A DNA stretch of 64,000 bases from Marinitoga hydrogenitolerans DSM 16785 (GCF_900129175.1 NZ_FQUI01000001.1:1-64000), one strand, 5' to 3'; positions 1 to 9,492 are shown, numbered from the stretch's first letter. Made by a program: numbers and translations. The notes: generated by a model not told the origin, from the sequence alone.

Positions 1-806
1 CAACACAATTTAACACAAAGAATTTATTAGATGGTTCATTAAAAGAAACAAGAAAAGCAGATGCTAAAATCGTTTCTCCTGGTTCCGCTCATTTTGCAGT
101 TGGGAAAACAGGTACTACTTTGGCTAATGGAAATATCATTATAGAGGTTGGGCAATTTACTGGTTCTGCTGCAAGTACTTTAGAAGTAAAAGCAACTCTA
201 ATAACAGCTGGTGGCTCTTCTTCGTGGACTACAAATGTTGAAGCTGGATCAATTTCTGTTACAGTTGGTAGTGCTGCAGTAAGTATTACTTGGGATATTA
301 ACCAGATTGCTTCAATTGATGATTTTGGTGGAACATTGGCAAAAGGGACAAAAGTAGACGGTGGTGCTATAGCGGTATTTGGACAAGTAACTGCAGGTGC
401 TACAGGTGTTAATCCTTTAAATTATCATATTGGTGCTAATGCAGGGCAAGTTATTAATATCGGTTTTGAAAGCATGAAAGCTGATGATATTGGTATTACA
501 ACAGGTGTAAAAATCAATTCACAAAGTGATGCAGAATTTGCTATAAGTGCTATTGATGCAGCTGTATATAAAGTATCAGCATTTAGGTCAAAGTTAGGTG
601 CTGCACAGAACAGACTTGAACATACAATTAAGAACTTAGGTGTTGCTTCTGAAAACTTAACTGCTGCTGAATCAAGAATTAGGGACGCTGATATGGCCAA
701 AGTTATGGCTGATTATACAAGACAACAAATTCTTATGCAATCTGGTACTGCTATGCTATCTCAAGCTAACCAATTACCTCAACAGGTTTTACAATTACTA
801 AGATAA
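1..806 (+). CDS. Flagellin, C-terminal part (5' truncated by window edge)
   Basis: The reading frame is open from the first bases; codons from position 3 give TQFNTKNLLDGS, a conserved flagellin motif, so the gene starts left of the window and the TTG at 120 is not a start. The visible 267 residues comprise a variable, Thr/Ser/Gly/Ala-rich central section and the conserved D0/D1 C-terminal helix. That helix carries LGAAQNRLEHTIKNL, then ESRIRDADMA, and ends QVLQLLR. Flagellin is secreted by the flagellar type III apparatus and polymerises into the filament through these terminal helices. It is followed at once by a strong hairpin terminator, so it is the last gene of its unit. Family certain; which flagellin paralogue cannot be told. 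Confidence 0.95.
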   Translation, partial: TQFNTKNLLDGSLKETRKADAKIVSPGSAHFAVGKTGTTLANGNIIIEVGQFTGSAASTLEVKATLITAGGSSSWTTNVEAGSISVTVGSAAVSITWDINQIASIDDFGGTLAKGTKVDGGAIAVFGQVTAGATGVNPLNYHIGANAGQVINIGFESMKADDIGITTGVKINSQSDAEFAISAIDAAVYKVSAFRSKLGAAQNRLEHTIKNLGVASENLTAAESRIRDADMAKVMADYTRQQILMQSGTAMLSQANQLPQQVLQLLR

Positions 807-815
807 TGTATAATA

Positions 816-837
816 AAAAGAGGGCTTTGCCCTCTTT
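816..837. terminator. Bidirectional intrinsic terminator between flagellin and secF
   Basis: Inverted repeat AAAAAGAGGGC, loop TTT, GCCCTCTTTTT, with a T-run on one side and an A-run on the other. It can stop transcription of flagellin from the left and of secF from the right. Confidence 0.9.
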
Positions 838-891
838 TTATTATTAAAATTCCTGTTATGTGAGTTTTTTTTTCGGGAATTTTATATATTT

Positions 892-1800
892 TTAATATAC
901 TCTTGATCTTTTTATCCATCCAATAACAATTGGACTTGCAATATAAAGTGATGAATAAGTACCTACTACAACACCAACAGCCAATCCAAAAGCAAAAGGC
1001 GCTATTGCTTTTCCACCCCAAATTAAAATTGGAAGTATTACTAAAAATGTTGTTATTGATGTATTCAATGATCTAACGATAACTTCATTAATACTCGTAT
1101 TTACTATTTCTTCTATATTCTTTTTACCTCTTAGTTTTTTCATATTCTCCCTTATTTTATCATATACAACAATTGTATCATTTAGAGAATAACCGGCTAA
1201 AGTTAAAAATGCAGCAACAGCAGCAACGTTAATTTCAATTCCAAATAATGAATAAAATCCCATTGTAATAATAATATCATGTGCCAATGCTAAAATTGCA
1301 CCTACTCCAAAAGAAAATTTGAATCTTAAAGTAATATAGGCTAATAATAAAATTAATGAAATAATTACAGCATACCATGCATATGATTTAATTTCTTCTG
1401 CTGCATAACCTGAAACATCATTAAATTCTAAAAAATCTATAGTAATATCTTTTTCAGCGAATTTTTGTTTCATGGTTTTAATCAATTCTTCTTTTAAAGC
1501 TGTTGACCCTGATAACGATTCCTTTAAAACAACTGAATATTGGAACAATTCTGAATCTTCAACATTTAAATTTTTTAATTTTGCTATTTTGGCTGTAGCA
1601 TATTCTGATTTTATGGAAGTCAAAATACTTCTAATTTCATTAATACTTACTTCTTTATTTGAAGATATAACAAATTCTGTTCCACCGGCAAAATCAACAC
1701 CTAAATTAAATCCTTTTGTAAAAACAAATATCAAACTAGAAAGTATTAAAAGTAAAGATAAAAGAATAAAAACCTTTCTCTTTCCAACAAAATCTATCAT
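892..1800 (-). CDS. secF: Protein translocase subunit SecF
   Basis: This 302-residue membrane protein works with SecD on the outer face of the SecYEG channel, using the proton gradient to help pull proteins across. A first transmembrane helix (about 11-30) is followed by the family motif GVDFAGG, a periplasmic P1-like segment (about 45-125), and five further membrane helices from about 137. Conserved signatures there include GYSLNDTIVVYDKIREN, typical of SecF TM4. Its ATG overlaps the secD stop by one base (TAATG), indicating translational coupling in a yajC-secD-secF operon. Length is normal for the family. Confidence 0.97.
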   Translation of the reverse strand: MIDFVGKRKVFILLSLLLILSSLIFVFTKGFNLGVDFAGGTEFVISSNKEVSINEIRSILTSIKSEYATAKIAKLKNLNVEDSELFQYSVVLKESLSGSTALKEELIKTMKQKFAEKDITIDFLEFNDVSGYAAEEIKSYAWYAVIISLILLLAYITLRFKFSFGVGAILALAHDIIITMGFYSLFGIEINVAAVAAFLTLAGYSLNDTIVVYDKIRENMKKLRGKKNIEEIVNTSINEVIVRSLNTSITTFLVILPILIWGGKAIAPFAFGLAVGVVVGTYSSLYIASPIVIGWIKRSRVY

Positions 1801-3209
1801 TATTTCCCCTCCTCTACAGCCGTTTTTTGATATTTTTTCACATTAATTAGATGGCTTGTGGATTCAAGTATAGATCTTGATACAACAAGATTTGTAAACA
1901 TACTACCTAACACACCAATAATTAACGTAATTGCAAAACCTCTTACTGTACCTGTTGCAAAATAATAAAGCACTACACCAGCCAATACTGTAGTTAAATT
2001 TGCATCAAATAATGTCCAAAATGCTTTATCAAACCCAAATCTTACGGCTGTTAAAGGAGGCCTTCCATGCCTTAACTCTTCTTTAATTCTTTCATAAATA
2101 ATTACGTTTCCATCCACCGTTGTTCCAAAGGTTAAAATAATACCGGCTAAACCAGGTAATGTCAAAATAGCATTGGTACCTGCTAAAACCCCTAATAATA
2201 ATATAGAATTAAACAATAATGCAATATCAGCAATAACTCCCATCCAACCATAAAAAATTATCATATAAATCATAACAACAACTAACCCTAATAATCCTGC
2301 TTTTACTATAGTTTCAACAACATCTCTACCCAATGTTGGACCTGTAGTTCTTTCCTGGAATTTTACTAAGTCAACTGGTAAATTACCTGCTTTTATTAAA
2401 GCTGCAACATTTCTTGCTTCTTCTATAGTTTGAATCCCTTCTATTACAGCTGAAGTACTGGTTATCTTTTGATTAACAGTTGGAGCTATAATAACCCTAT
2501 TATCTAGAATTATAGCTAATCTCTTTCCTACTAAATTACCTGTAATTAATTCAAATTCTCTGCTTCCTTGAGATCCAAATTTTAAATTAACCACAAAACC
2601 TTTATTCTTTGTATTTATATCAGCGTTTGCATCAATAACTTTTTCCCCTGTAAACTCAAATGGTTCTTTTCCAAAAGTAAAATATCTTTTAATTTTATAC
2701 CATGTTGTTTCATCATACATATCTCTTACATAATCATATAAAGGTTCTTCCTTACCATTTATAATAACATATTTATTTCTTTTTACTGTAGGCTTTACAT
2801 CAGATGTCTGCACCTCAATAACTTCTGCAAAAAAGAGCTTTCCTCTACTACCTATTAACTTTTCAGCAGTTTCTATATCTGTAATACCAGGAATTTCAAC
2901 TCGAACTCTTATTTTATTACCGCTAACAACTTTTGATACAACAGCTTCTGTATATCCTGCAGCATCTAATCTTTTTCTTAATACTAAAATTACATTGTCG
3001 ATAATTTCATTTGGATCTGTTCCTTCATCTAATTTCATGTTATATTCTAACATACTACCGCCTTTAATGTCTAATCCAAGTTTAATATTCGAAAAATACT
3101 TAAAAACTCCTGTATTTTCACTAGCTGTTTTTGAAGGCCAGAAAAACATCAATAATGCTGTTAGTATAACTACTACAGAAATGATTACTCTAACTTTGTG
3201 TGCTTTCAC
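1800..3209 (-). CDS. secD: Protein translocase subunit SecD
   Basis: SecD is the larger partner of SecF in the SecDF accessory complex of Sec translocation. The 469 residues show an N-terminal membrane helix (about 8-24), the motif GLDIKGG, and a periplasmic head with the IPGITD and EGIQTIEEARNVAALIKAGNLP segments. Five C-terminal helices follow, with FGTTVDGNVIIYERIKEEL and FDANLTTV. The start is GTG at 3209, preceded by an AAGGGGG ribosome site about eight bases upstream. It lies 20 bases downstream of yajC and overlaps secF by one base. Confidence 0.97.
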   Translation of the reverse strand: MKAHKVRVIISVVVILTALLMFFWPSKTASENTGVFKYFSNIKLGLDIKGGSMLEYNMKLDEGTDPNEIIDNVILVLRKRLDAAGYTEAVVSKVVSGNKIRVRVEIPGITDIETAEKLIGSRGKLFFAEVIEVQTSDVKPTVKRNKYVIINGKEEPLYDYVRDMYDETTWYKIKRYFTFGKEPFEFTGEKVIDANADINTKNKGFVVNLKFGSQGSREFELITGNLVGKRLAIILDNRVIIAPTVNQKITSTSAVIEGIQTIEEARNVAALIKAGNLPVDLVKFQERTTGPTLGRDVVETIVKAGLLGLVVVMIYMIIFYGWMGVIADIALLFNSILLLGVLAGTNAILTLPGLAGIILTFGTTVDGNVIIYERIKEELRHGRPPLTAVRFGFDKAFWTLFDANLTTVLAGVVLYYFATGTVRGFAITLIIGVLGSMFTNLVVSRSILESTSHLINVKKYQKTAVEEGK

Positions 3210-3229
3210 AAAACCAACCCCCTTGAAAA

Positions 3230-3637
3230 TTACTTTTTATTTTCTTCTTTTTTGATTTCTTTTTTATTTTCTTCTTTATTTGATTTTGATAATATAGCTA
3301 CTATAGAACTTTTTGTAATATCCAATTCTGTTCTATCTGCAGTTCTTATTCTAACAAAATCATTATTAATATTCACTATTTTTCCTATTATCCCAGATTG
3401 AGTTAAAATTTTATCATCTTTCTTCAATTTTGAAAGCATATCTCTATGCTTTTTCTCTTGCTTTTTCTGTGGCATTATAATTAAAAAATACATTAACCCA
3501 AATATTAAAACAAACGGGAACAACAATCCCCATATACTACCTGCTGTAGTTGTCGCACCTGCAGCTGTAGTTGTTTGTGGTGCAGCTGTTTCCGGTGGCC
3601 CAAAAAACAAAAAATTTGTTATACTATGAAAATTCAT
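3230..3637 (-). CDS. yajC: Preprotein translocase subunit YajC
   Basis: YajC is a small single-pass membrane protein that associates with SecDF. This 135-residue copy has an Ala/Thr-rich N-terminal stretch (about 17-32), one transmembrane helix (about 33-52) ending in the family hallmark PQKKQEKKHRDML, and a cytoplasmic SH3-like region containing DKILTQSGIIGKI. The C-terminus is a Lys/Glu-rich tail (KKEENKK repeats) longer than usual. The start ATG follows GGAGGTG at good spacing. It is the promoter-proximal gene of yajC-secD-secF. Confidence 0.93.
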   Translation of the reverse strand: MNFHSITNFLFFGPPETAAPQTTTAAGATTTAGSIWGLLFPFVLIFGLMYFLIIMPQKKQEKKHRDMLSKLKKDDKILTQSGIIGKIVNINNDFVRIRTADRTELDITKSSIVAILSKSNKEENKKEIKKEENKK

Positions 3638-3672
3638 AATAACTTCACCTCCAAATATTTTTTTCTTAGAAT

Positions 3673-3678
3673 ATTATA
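3673..3678 (-). promoter_or_regulatory. Candidate -10 for yajC-secD-secF
   Basis: On the minus strand this hexamer reads TATAAT, 35 bases upstream of the yajC ATG. No good -35 at 17 bases (only TTCCAT), so support is modest. Confidence 0.4.
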
Positions 3679-3708
3679 ACACAGATTTGTGATTTATGGA
3701 AATTTTTA

Positions 3709-3717
3709 TGATATAAT
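3709..3717 (+). promoter_or_regulatory. Extended -10 promoter for the zap/murI/whiA operon
   Basis: TGATATAAT is a perfect extended -10 (TGn-TATAAT), 64 bases before the first gene. A weak TTGTGA lies 19 bases upstream. It drives the long plus-strand run that begins with the coiled-coil protein. Confidence 0.6.
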
Positions 3718-3780
3718 TAAAAGGGAATTTTAGTTTTTTTATAGAAAAAAATATTGAATAATAATTAAGGGGGTATGAAA

Positions 3781-4110
3781 ATGGAACTTTTAAAAGAACT
3801 CGAAAGCATCATAAATAATCTTACTGAAAAGTATAACAAAGTTAAAGAAGAAAGAGATGCTTTAAAAAAAGAAAATGAAGAACTTTATGGTGAATATGAA
3901 AATCTCACAAGAGAAAGAGATATGTTAAAAACTCAAATTGAAGAATTTAAAAAGAATGAAGAAGAAATGGAAAAATATATTCGGGAGATTAATTACAAAT
4001 TAAAAGAAATTTTAGGAGAAGAAAATTCTGAAGAAGCTATAACAAAAGAAGCTATAACAAGCGAAACCGATAATACTGAAGAACTCTCACAAGAAGAACC
4101 AAAATGGTAA
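3781..4110 (+). CDS. Small coiled-coil protein next to ZapA (ZapB-like in form)
   Basis: The 109-residue product is almost entirely a charged heptad coiled coil (about 5-80: Leu/Ile with many Glu/Lys) followed by a disordered acidic tail containing the repeat EAITKEAITSE and ending EEPKW. There is no catalytic domain. An ATG at 3775 exists, but the AAGGGGG site (3767-3773) nearly touches it; ATG 3781, seven bases away, is the better start. It lies 21 bases upstream of zapA. Size, shape and position suggest a division-ring coiled-coil partner analogous to ZapB; this is inference from context, not recognised homology. Confidence 0.75.
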   Translation: MELLKELESIINNLTEKYNKVKEERDALKKENEELYGEYENLTRERDMLKTQIEEFKKNEEEMEKYIREINYKLKEILGEENSEEAITKEAITSETDNTEELSQEEPKW

Positions 4111-4131
4111 TATAATAGGCGGTGCATTTTT

Positions 4132-4401
4132 ATGGGAGACAGGATACAAAAACATATATATTTTGACTTAATGGGGAAAAAATATGATTTTATTACTGAC
4201 GAACCTGAAGAGATTGTCACAAAAATCTTAGAAACAATAAAAGATAATGTCGAAGAAATATATTCTAAAATGAACAATCCGGATATTGTTCATGTTTTGC
4301 TATACCTTTTATTAAATGAAAACCTGGAAAAATTAGAATTAAAAAACGGGCTAAAAGAATTAATAAATAAAGCCTCTACTGTCTCCCATAATAAAGGATA
4401 A
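4132..4401 (+). CDS. zapA: ZapA-family cell division protein
   Basis: ZapA binds FtsZ and bundles its filaments at the division site. This 89-residue protein shows the ZapA layout: a short beta hairpin at the N-terminus (HIYFDLMGKKYDFITDEPEE), then helical dimerisation segments (about 25-85). Length matches minimal ZapA proteins. It begins 21 bases after the coiled-coil gene and ends 16 bases before murI, so division and cell-wall precursor genes share one transcript. The domain is short and poorly conserved, so assignment rests on the N-terminal pattern and context. Confidence 0.7.
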   Translation: MGDRIQKHIYFDLMGKKYDFITDEPEEIVTKILETIKDNVEEIYSKMNNPDIVHVLLYLLLNENLEKLELKNGLKELINKASTVSHNKG

Positions 4402-4417
4402 TGTTGGTGGTGTAAAG

Positions 4418-5197
4418 ATGAAAATAGGTTTTTTTGATTCTGGAATAGGTGGTTTAACCGTTTTGAAAAAGGTGGTCAATACCTTTAAAGGCCACCAATA
4501 TTTTTATTTCGGAGATACCTTAAATGTTCCTTACGGTTCTAAACCTATTAAAAAAATTATAAATATTTTAAAAGAATTATTCCAATTTTATGATAATCTT
4601 GGAATAGATATTGTTGTCTCTGCATGTAATACTTCAGATTCCATAATTTTAAGAGATTATATTGATATGAGCATATATAATTTTAGATATATTAGCATAT
4701 TAAAAAATGCAATTTCCCAAATTGATAAAAAAGAAAAAGTTCTACTTCTCGCTACGGAAAATACTGTAAAAACCGGAACATATAGGGAACTTCTAGTTAC
4801 AAAAAAAACAAAATTAACTGAGATTCCCTGCCCATTATTTGTACCTCTAATTGAAGAAGGTATCTGGCATGGACCTATCGCTGAATCTATTGTAAATTTT
4901 TATTTAAAAAATCAAAAAGAATATGATAAAATCATCTTAGGATGTACTCATTATCCCATATTGGAAAAGCATATTAAAAAATCCGTTAAGGGAAAAATAA
5001 TAGATCCTGCTGATGGAATTGTAGAATCATTAAAATCATATTTATCTGTTATTTCATCACCTCCTAAAATACATTTTTTTGTATCAGGTGATAAATATAA
5101 ATTTATACATAATTCAGAAAGAATATTAGGAAGGAACAATTATAAAGTGCAATATTCTACCTTAGTTTTTGGGGAAACTGGAGTGATTTCATGGTAA
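4418..5197 (+). CDS. murI: Glutamate racemase
   Basis: MurI interconverts L- and D-glutamate to supply D-Glu for peptidoglycan. The N-terminus IGFFDSGIGGLTVLK is the family signature with the substrate-binding Asp-Ser. The FGDTLNVPYGSK segment follows, and the two catalytic cysteines lie in SACNTSD (about residue 69) and GCTHYP (about 177). The usual ACNTAT is varied to ACNTSD, still keeping the Cys and Asn-Thr. Length 259 aa is normal. Its 3' end overlaps rapZ by seven bases (ATGGTAA). Confidence 0.95.
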   Translation: MKIGFFDSGIGGLTVLKKVVNTFKGHQYFYFGDTLNVPYGSKPIKKIINILKELFQFYDNLGIDIVVSACNTSDSIILRDYIDMSIYNFRYISILKNAISQIDKKEKVLLLATENTVKTGTYRELLVTKKTKLTEIPCPLFVPLIEEGIWHGPIAESIVNFYLKNQKEYDKIILGCTHYPILEKHIKKSVKGKIIDPADGIVESLKSYLSVISSPPKIHFFVSGDKYKFIHNSERILGRNNYKVQYSTLVFGETGVISW

Positions 5198-6063
5198 AAA
5201 AAAGAAATGTTTTATTAATTACAGGTTTATCCGGTGCTGGTAAAACTACCATTTTAAAAATATTGGAAGACATAAAATATTATACTATAGATAATATTCC
5301 TCCTCATTTAATAGAAGAATTTTTGATAATGCTTTTAAATAGTTCTGACATTGAAAATATTGCTTTTGTCAGTGATATTAGATGGAAAAAAGCTAAAGAA
5401 TTAAAATTAGAAATACTTAAAATCAGAAAACATTTTAAAAACCTTAATATTTCTTTTAAAGTTATTTTTTTAGATTCTTCAATAGAAACAATAAAAATAC
5501 GATTTATGAAATCAAGAAGAGGACATCCTTTACAAGATATGATTTTAAGTTTAGATGATGCTATTGAAAGAGAAATTGAATTAATGAACCCTATAAAAGA
5601 AATATCTGACTTTATTATCGATACAACAAATTTAGAACCGTCAAAATTCAGAGAAAAAATATTTGAAATTTTAGATGAAAAATCTGTAAATACCACAAAA
5701 ATTAAAATAATAAGTTTTGGATTTAAATACTCTCCACCAAATGACTTAGATTATTTGTTTGATGTACGATTTTTACCTAATCCTTATTATATAAAAGAAT
5801 TGTTTGTATTAACTGGAAAGAATAAAGAAATAATTGAATATTTAGAACATTTTGAAGAATCAAAAGATACGGTAAAATCCATTTTTGATCTAATGGTCAA
5901 AATACATAAATGGTACTCTTTAACAGGAAGAGTATCGATAAATGTAGGAATCGGTTGCACCGGTGGAAAACACAGATCCGTTTATGTTGCTGAAAAATTA
6001 TTCGATTTGTTAAAAAGTCATGATTATAATGTTTCTATATATCATAGAGATATTGACAGGTGA
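5191..6063 (+). CDS. rapZ: RapZ/YvcJ nucleotide-binding protein
   Basis: In enterobacteria RapZ is an RNase adapter that senses amino-sugar status; the Gram-positive homologue YvcJ hydrolyses nucleotides. The 290-residue protein has the N-terminal P-loop GLSGAGKTT (about 11-19), the middle RRGHPL motif, and the conserved C-terminal domain with IGCTGGKHRSVYVAE. It overlaps murI upstream and whiA downstream, the usual rapZ-whiA neighbourhood. The gluconeogenesis factor gene yvcK, often between them, is absent here. Whether it acts as an RNA adapter in this organism is unknown. Confidence 0.95.
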   Translation: MVKKRNVLLITGLSGAGKTTILKILEDIKYYTIDNIPPHLIEEFLIMLLNSSDIENIAFVSDIRWKKAKELKLEILKIRKHFKNLNISFKVIFLDSSIETIKIRFMKSRRGHPLQDMILSLDDAIEREIELMNPIKEISDFIIDTTNLEPSKFREKIFEILDEKSVNTTKIKIISFGFKYSPPNDLDYLFDVRFLPNPYYIKELFVLTGKNKEIIEYLEHFEESKDTVKSIFDLMVKIHKWYSLTGRVSINVGIGCTGGKHRSVYVAEKLFDLLKSHDYNVSIYHRDIDR

Positions 6064-6068
6064 TAAAC

Positions 6069-6989
6069 ATGCCAAATTTTTCTGAAGATGTTAAATTAGA
6101 ATTAGTTAATTCAAAAATTGATTATCCTGAGGTAGAATTATTTGGTTTTATAAAAGGAAAAGGAAGTTTTGTAATTGACGGTGATCAACATTTTCTAAAG
6201 TTATCTATACCTTCTATGACCACTTTAAAAAGAGTTTATAAATTATCTAAAGAATTATTTGAAGAATGGATAACCACATATATAAAAATTGAAAAAAGAT
6301 TGAAATTAGGGAGAATGGGGGAACTCTATTTTAATTTGATGCATGCAAAAATTGTTTTTAAAGATAAAAATATTGATATTTTTTCTGATAATATTCCTGA
6401 TTATATATCTTCAGATCCATATTTATTTGGTATTTTTGTAAGGGGATTATTTTTAAGTTGCGGTTCTGTTTCCATTACTAAAAACTACCATTTTGAAATT
6501 TTTTCTGATTTCACAGAACAATTTGCACAAAAAATAATAAAAAATTTACAAAATCTTATAGGAATCAAAGCTAATTATATAACAAAAAATAATAAAATAA
6601 AAATATACATAAAATCATCCAAAGATATTTTAAACACTTTGGAATTAATCGGCGCTCATAATTCTGTAGATAAAATATCGAACATAATTAAAGTTCGCGA
6701 ATTAAAAAGCAATGTATCGCGAACATTTAATTTTATTTCAGCTAATGCTACTAAAACTGCTGAAAGTGCTTCGAAACAAATTGCTCATATAAAGATCCTA
6801 CTAGATAAAGGTATATTAGAAAATTTACCGGACGAATTAAAAGAAATTGCTTTATATCGTCTTGATAATGAAAGCGAAAGCTTAAGTGAAATGGCAGAAA
6901 ATTTAAATATGTCTAAATCAACGTTATATTATAAAATTAAAAAATTAGAAAAAATTGCAAATGAAATTAAAAGAGGTGAAAATTTATGA
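6069..6989 (+). CDS. whiA: DNA-binding protein WhiA
   Basis: WhiA combines an N-terminal LAGLIDADG homing-endonuclease-like fold, catalytically dead in this family, with a C-terminal helix-turn-helix; in Gram-positives it affects division and chromosome segregation. Here the first domains (about 1-190) include FGIFVRGLFLSCGSVS. The HTH region (about 215-300) includes LSEMAENLNMSKSTLYYKIKKLEKIA. A GTG at 6060 overlaps the rapZ stop, but AGGTGAT before ATG 6069, and the family N-terminus (M..FSEDVKLEL), favour 6069. It overlaps nrdR by four bases. Confidence 0.94.
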   Translation: MPNFSEDVKLELVNSKIDYPEVELFGFIKGKGSFVIDGDQHFLKLSIPSMTTLKRVYKLSKELFEEWITTYIKIEKRLKLGRMGELYFNLMHAKIVFKDKNIDIFSDNIPDYISSDPYLFGIFVRGLFLSCGSVSITKNYHFEIFSDFTEQFAQKIIKNLQNLIGIKANYITKNNKIKIYIKSSKDILNTLELIGAHNSVDKISNIIKVRELKSNVSRTFNFISANATKTAESASKQIAHIKILLDKGILENLPDELKEIALYRLDNESESLSEMAENLNMSKSTLYYKIKKLEKIANEIKRGENL

Positions 6990-7444
6990 AATGTCCTTAT
7001 TGCGGGCATGATGAGACAAGAGTATTAGATTCAAGAACAATTGCAGAAGGTACAGTAACTCGTAGAAGAAGAGAATGTTTAAAATGTAATAGCAGATTTA
7101 CAACATATGAAAGATATGAAACTCATAAAATTTTTATCATTAAAAAGAACGGACAAAGAGAACTTTTCGATAGACAAAAAATATTAAATGGTTTAATTAA
7201 AGCCTGTCATAAAAGGTCTATAAGTTATGAACAAATTGAAAACCTCGCAGCTGAAATTGAAGAAAAAATAAGAAAAATGGGATCCTCTGAAATTGAAAGT
7301 GTTAAAATTGGTGATATGATTATGAATGAATTAAAAAAAATAGATCATGTTGCGTATGTTAGATTTGCATCTGTATATAAAGAATTTGGCGATCTTGATC
7401 ATTTTATAAAAATAATAAATGATTTAAAAACTAAGGAGGTTTAA
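6986..7444 (+). CDS. nrdR: Transcriptional repressor NrdR
   Basis: NrdR represses ribonucleotide reductase genes in response to ATP/dATP. The 152-residue protein has the zinc ribbon with C3, C6, C31 and C34 and the basic VTRRRREC stretch that binds NrdR boxes. The ATP-cone domain (about 48-138) follows. Length is standard. ATGA overlap with whiA, and a two-base gap to greA whose ribosome site AAGGAGG lies in the nrdR 3' end. No ribonucleotide reductase gene is in the window, so its targets are elsewhere. Confidence 0.97.
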   Translation: MKCPYCGHDETRVLDSRTIAEGTVTRRRRECLKCNSRFTTYERYETHKIFIIKKNGQRELFDRQKILNGLIKACHKRSISYEQIENLAAEIEEKIRKMGSSEIESVKIGDMIMNELKKIDHVAYVRFASVYKEFGDLDHFIKIINDLKTKEV

Positions 7445-7446
7445 AC

Positions 7447-7947
7447 ATGGTTCCAGGTGAAAAAATCCAATTAACCAGAGAAGGATATGAAAATTTAATA
7501 AAAGAAAAAGAAGCATTAAAAAATAAATTGATGACAGAGATTGCTGAAAGAATAAAAGAAGCCAGAGAGTTAGGTGATTTATCAGAAAACAGTGAATATG
7601 AAGAAGCAAAAAATGAACAGGGTAAGATTGATTCAAGAATCAAAGAAATTGATTATATTTTGGAAAATGCTGAAGTTATTGATGAATCGGAAAGTAATAA
7701 CGAGGAAATTAATCTTGGAAATACTGTTATAGTTAAAGATTTAAAAAAGAATATCGAAGAAACATATAAAATAGTTAATTCTCAAGAAGCTGATATTTTT
7801 TCGAATCCTAAAAAAATTAGTTCTGAATCCCCTATTGGTAAAGCTTTATTAAAAAAGAGAATTGGTGATAAAATTAAATTTAAAACACCATCAAACAAAG
7901 AAAGAGAACTTGAAATTTTAGCTATATTAAAATATGGAGGTGCTTGA
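7447..7947 (+). CDS. greA: Transcription elongation factor GreA
   Basis: GreA rescues backtracked RNA polymerase by stimulating transcript cleavage. The N-terminal coiled coil (about 8-78) carries the loop [17 protein letters not shown], whose acidic tip residues enter the polymerase secondary channel. The C-terminal FKBP-like domain (about 85-160) ends with the usual [16 protein letters not shown]. The ATG follows AAGGAGG with seven bases between. The 3' end overlaps nothing but contains the ribosome site of lysS. Confidence 0.97.
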   Translation: MVPGEKIQLTREGYENLIKEKEALKNKLMTEIAERIKEARELGDLSENSEYEEAKNEQGKIDSRIKEIDYILENAEVIDESESNNEEINLGNTVIVKDLKKNIEETYKIVNSQEADIFSNPKKISSESPIGKALLKKRIGDKIKFKTPSNKERELEILAILKYGGA

Positions 7948-7948
7948 T

Positions 7949-9448
7949 TTGAGCGATTTACGAGAACAAAGACTAAAATTAATTGAAGAAATTAGAAAAG
8001 AAGGAAGAAATCCATATCCTTATCGATTTGAAAAAGATATGAAAGTTGAAGAAATCAAAGAAAAATACAATAATATTTCTGATGGTGAATTATTAGAAAA
8101 TGATGTATTTAAATTTGCAGGAAGGGTAATGTCTATAAGGAAACATGGAAAATCTGCTTTTATTGTTTTAAAAGATGACACTGGAAGAATTCAAGCTTAT
8201 ATAAGAAAAGATAAAGTTGCCGACGGGAAATTTGATGAATTTAAAAAATATATGGATATTGGAGATTGGGTTGGAATTGAAGGGTTTCCTTTTAAAACTC
8301 ATACTGGTGAACTAACTTTATTAATACTCGACTTCGAAATACTTTCAAAAGCTTTAAGACCATTGCCAGAAAAATGGCATGGTTTAAAAGATAAGGAAGT
8401 TAAATATAGACAAAGATATGTTGATATGATTGCAAATGATGATAGCTTAAAAACTTTCGTTATAAGATTTAAGGCCATTAGATATATTAGAGAATTCTTA
8501 AATTCCAAAGGATTTATTGAAGTTGAAACTCCCACTTTACATCCTATTTTAGGCGGTGCTAATGCCAGACCCTTTGTTACACATTTAAACGTTTATGATA
8601 CTGATATGTATTTAAGAATAGCTCCAGAATTATATCTAAAAAGATTAGTCGTTGGTGGTATGGAAAAAATATATGAAATTGGAAAAAATTTCAGAAATGA
8701 AGGCGTATCATACAAACACAACCCTGAATTCACAATGATAGAACTTTATCAAGCATATGCCGATTACACAGATATGATGAAAATTACAGAAGATGTTTTA
8801 TCTTATGTCGTTGAAAAAATTCATGGAACTACAAAAATTAATTATCAAGGGGTTGAAATAGATTTTAAACCTCCTTTTAAAAGAGTAAAGATGAGAGATT
8901 TCATCAAAGAGCATTTAAATGTCGATATATTAGAAGATCCTGATGATAAATTAGTTGAAGTTTTAGAAAAAAACGGTGTTGAAATCCAGGTTGCAGACAA
9001 AGGTCATTATATAGATGAATTATGGTCATTAGTAGAAGATAAAATTGTTCAACCCACCTTTGTATTAGAACATCCTGTTGAAATATCGCCTTTAGCTAAA
9101 AGGCATAGAGAAGATCCAAGAGTTACAGAAAGATTTGAATTAATCATATATGGAAGAGAAATGGCTAATGCTTTTAGTGAATTAAACGACCCTGTAGATC
9201 AATTAAATCGATTTAAAAAACAGGTTGAATTAAAAGAAAAAGGTGACGAAGAAGCTCAAATGATGGATTTAGATTTTATCAGAGCTTTAGAATATGGTTT
9301 ACCACCAACAGGAGGATTAGGTATAGGAATTGATAGGTTTGTTATGTTCCTTACAAATGCTGAAACTATTAGAGATGTCATTGCTTACCCTATCGTCAAA
9401 CCAATGAAGTTTGAAGATGAAGAAAAATTAATTGAATCTGATGAATAA
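7949..9448 (+). CDS. lysS: Lysyl-tRNA synthetase, class II
   Basis: LysS charges tRNA-Lys in the cytoplasm. About 499 residues: an N-terminal OB-fold anticodon domain (about 50-145, [16 protein letters not shown]) and a class II catalytic core. The core carries motif 1 (GGANARPF region), motif 2 ([16 protein letters not shown]) and motif 3 ([17 protein letters not shown]). Upstream in-frame ATG 7934 and GTG 7940 lie in or on the ribosome site GGAGG (7936-7940); TTG 7949, eight bases after it, is the likely start and begins MSDLREQRL. It ends the division/transcription operon; I see no hairpin terminator behind it. Confidence 0.96.
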   Translation: MSDLREQRLKLIEEIRKEGRNPYPYRFEKDMKVEEIKEKYNNISDGELLENDVFKFAGRVMSIRKHGKSAFIVLKDDTGRIQAYIRKDKVADGKFDEFKKYMDIGDWVGIEGFPFKTHTGELTLLILDFEILSKALRPLPEKWHGLKDKEVKYRQRYVDMIANDDSLKTFVIRFKAIRYIREFLNSKGFIEVETPTLHPILGGANARPFVTHLNVYDTDMYLRIAPELYLKRLVVGGMEKIYEIGKNFRNEGVSYKHNPEFTMIELYQAYADYTDMMKITEDVLSYVVEKIHGTTKINYQGVEIDFKPPFKRVKMRDFIKEHLNVDILEDPDDKLVEVLEKNGVEIQVADKGHYIDELWSLVEDKIVQPTFVLEHPVEISPLAKRHREDPRVTERFELIIYGREMANAFSELNDPVDQLNRFKKQVELKEKGDEEAQMMDLDFIRALEYGLPPTGGLGIGIDRFVMFLTNAETIRDVIAYPIVKPMKFEDEEKLIESDE

Positions 9449-9486
9449 AATTAACCTTTTTTAAATATTAAATTCATCTTTATGTA

Positions 9487-9492
9487 TATAAT
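9487..9492 (+). promoter_or_regulatory. Candidate -10 for rpmB
   Basis: TATAAT in the 131-base gap between lysS and rpmB, with no clear -35. The rest of the gap is AT-rich and featureless. Confidence 0.4.

Noticed and set aside
120-122. TTG at 120 as start of a short flagellin-like gene
   Set aside because: The frame continues upstream with the conserved TQFNTKNLLDGS motif; it is one gene truncated by the window.
7424-7643. Overlapping minus-strand ORFs opposite greA
   Set aside because: Low-complexity Leu/Phe/Ser products, antisense to a well-identified gene, no ribosome site; shadows of the coding strand.
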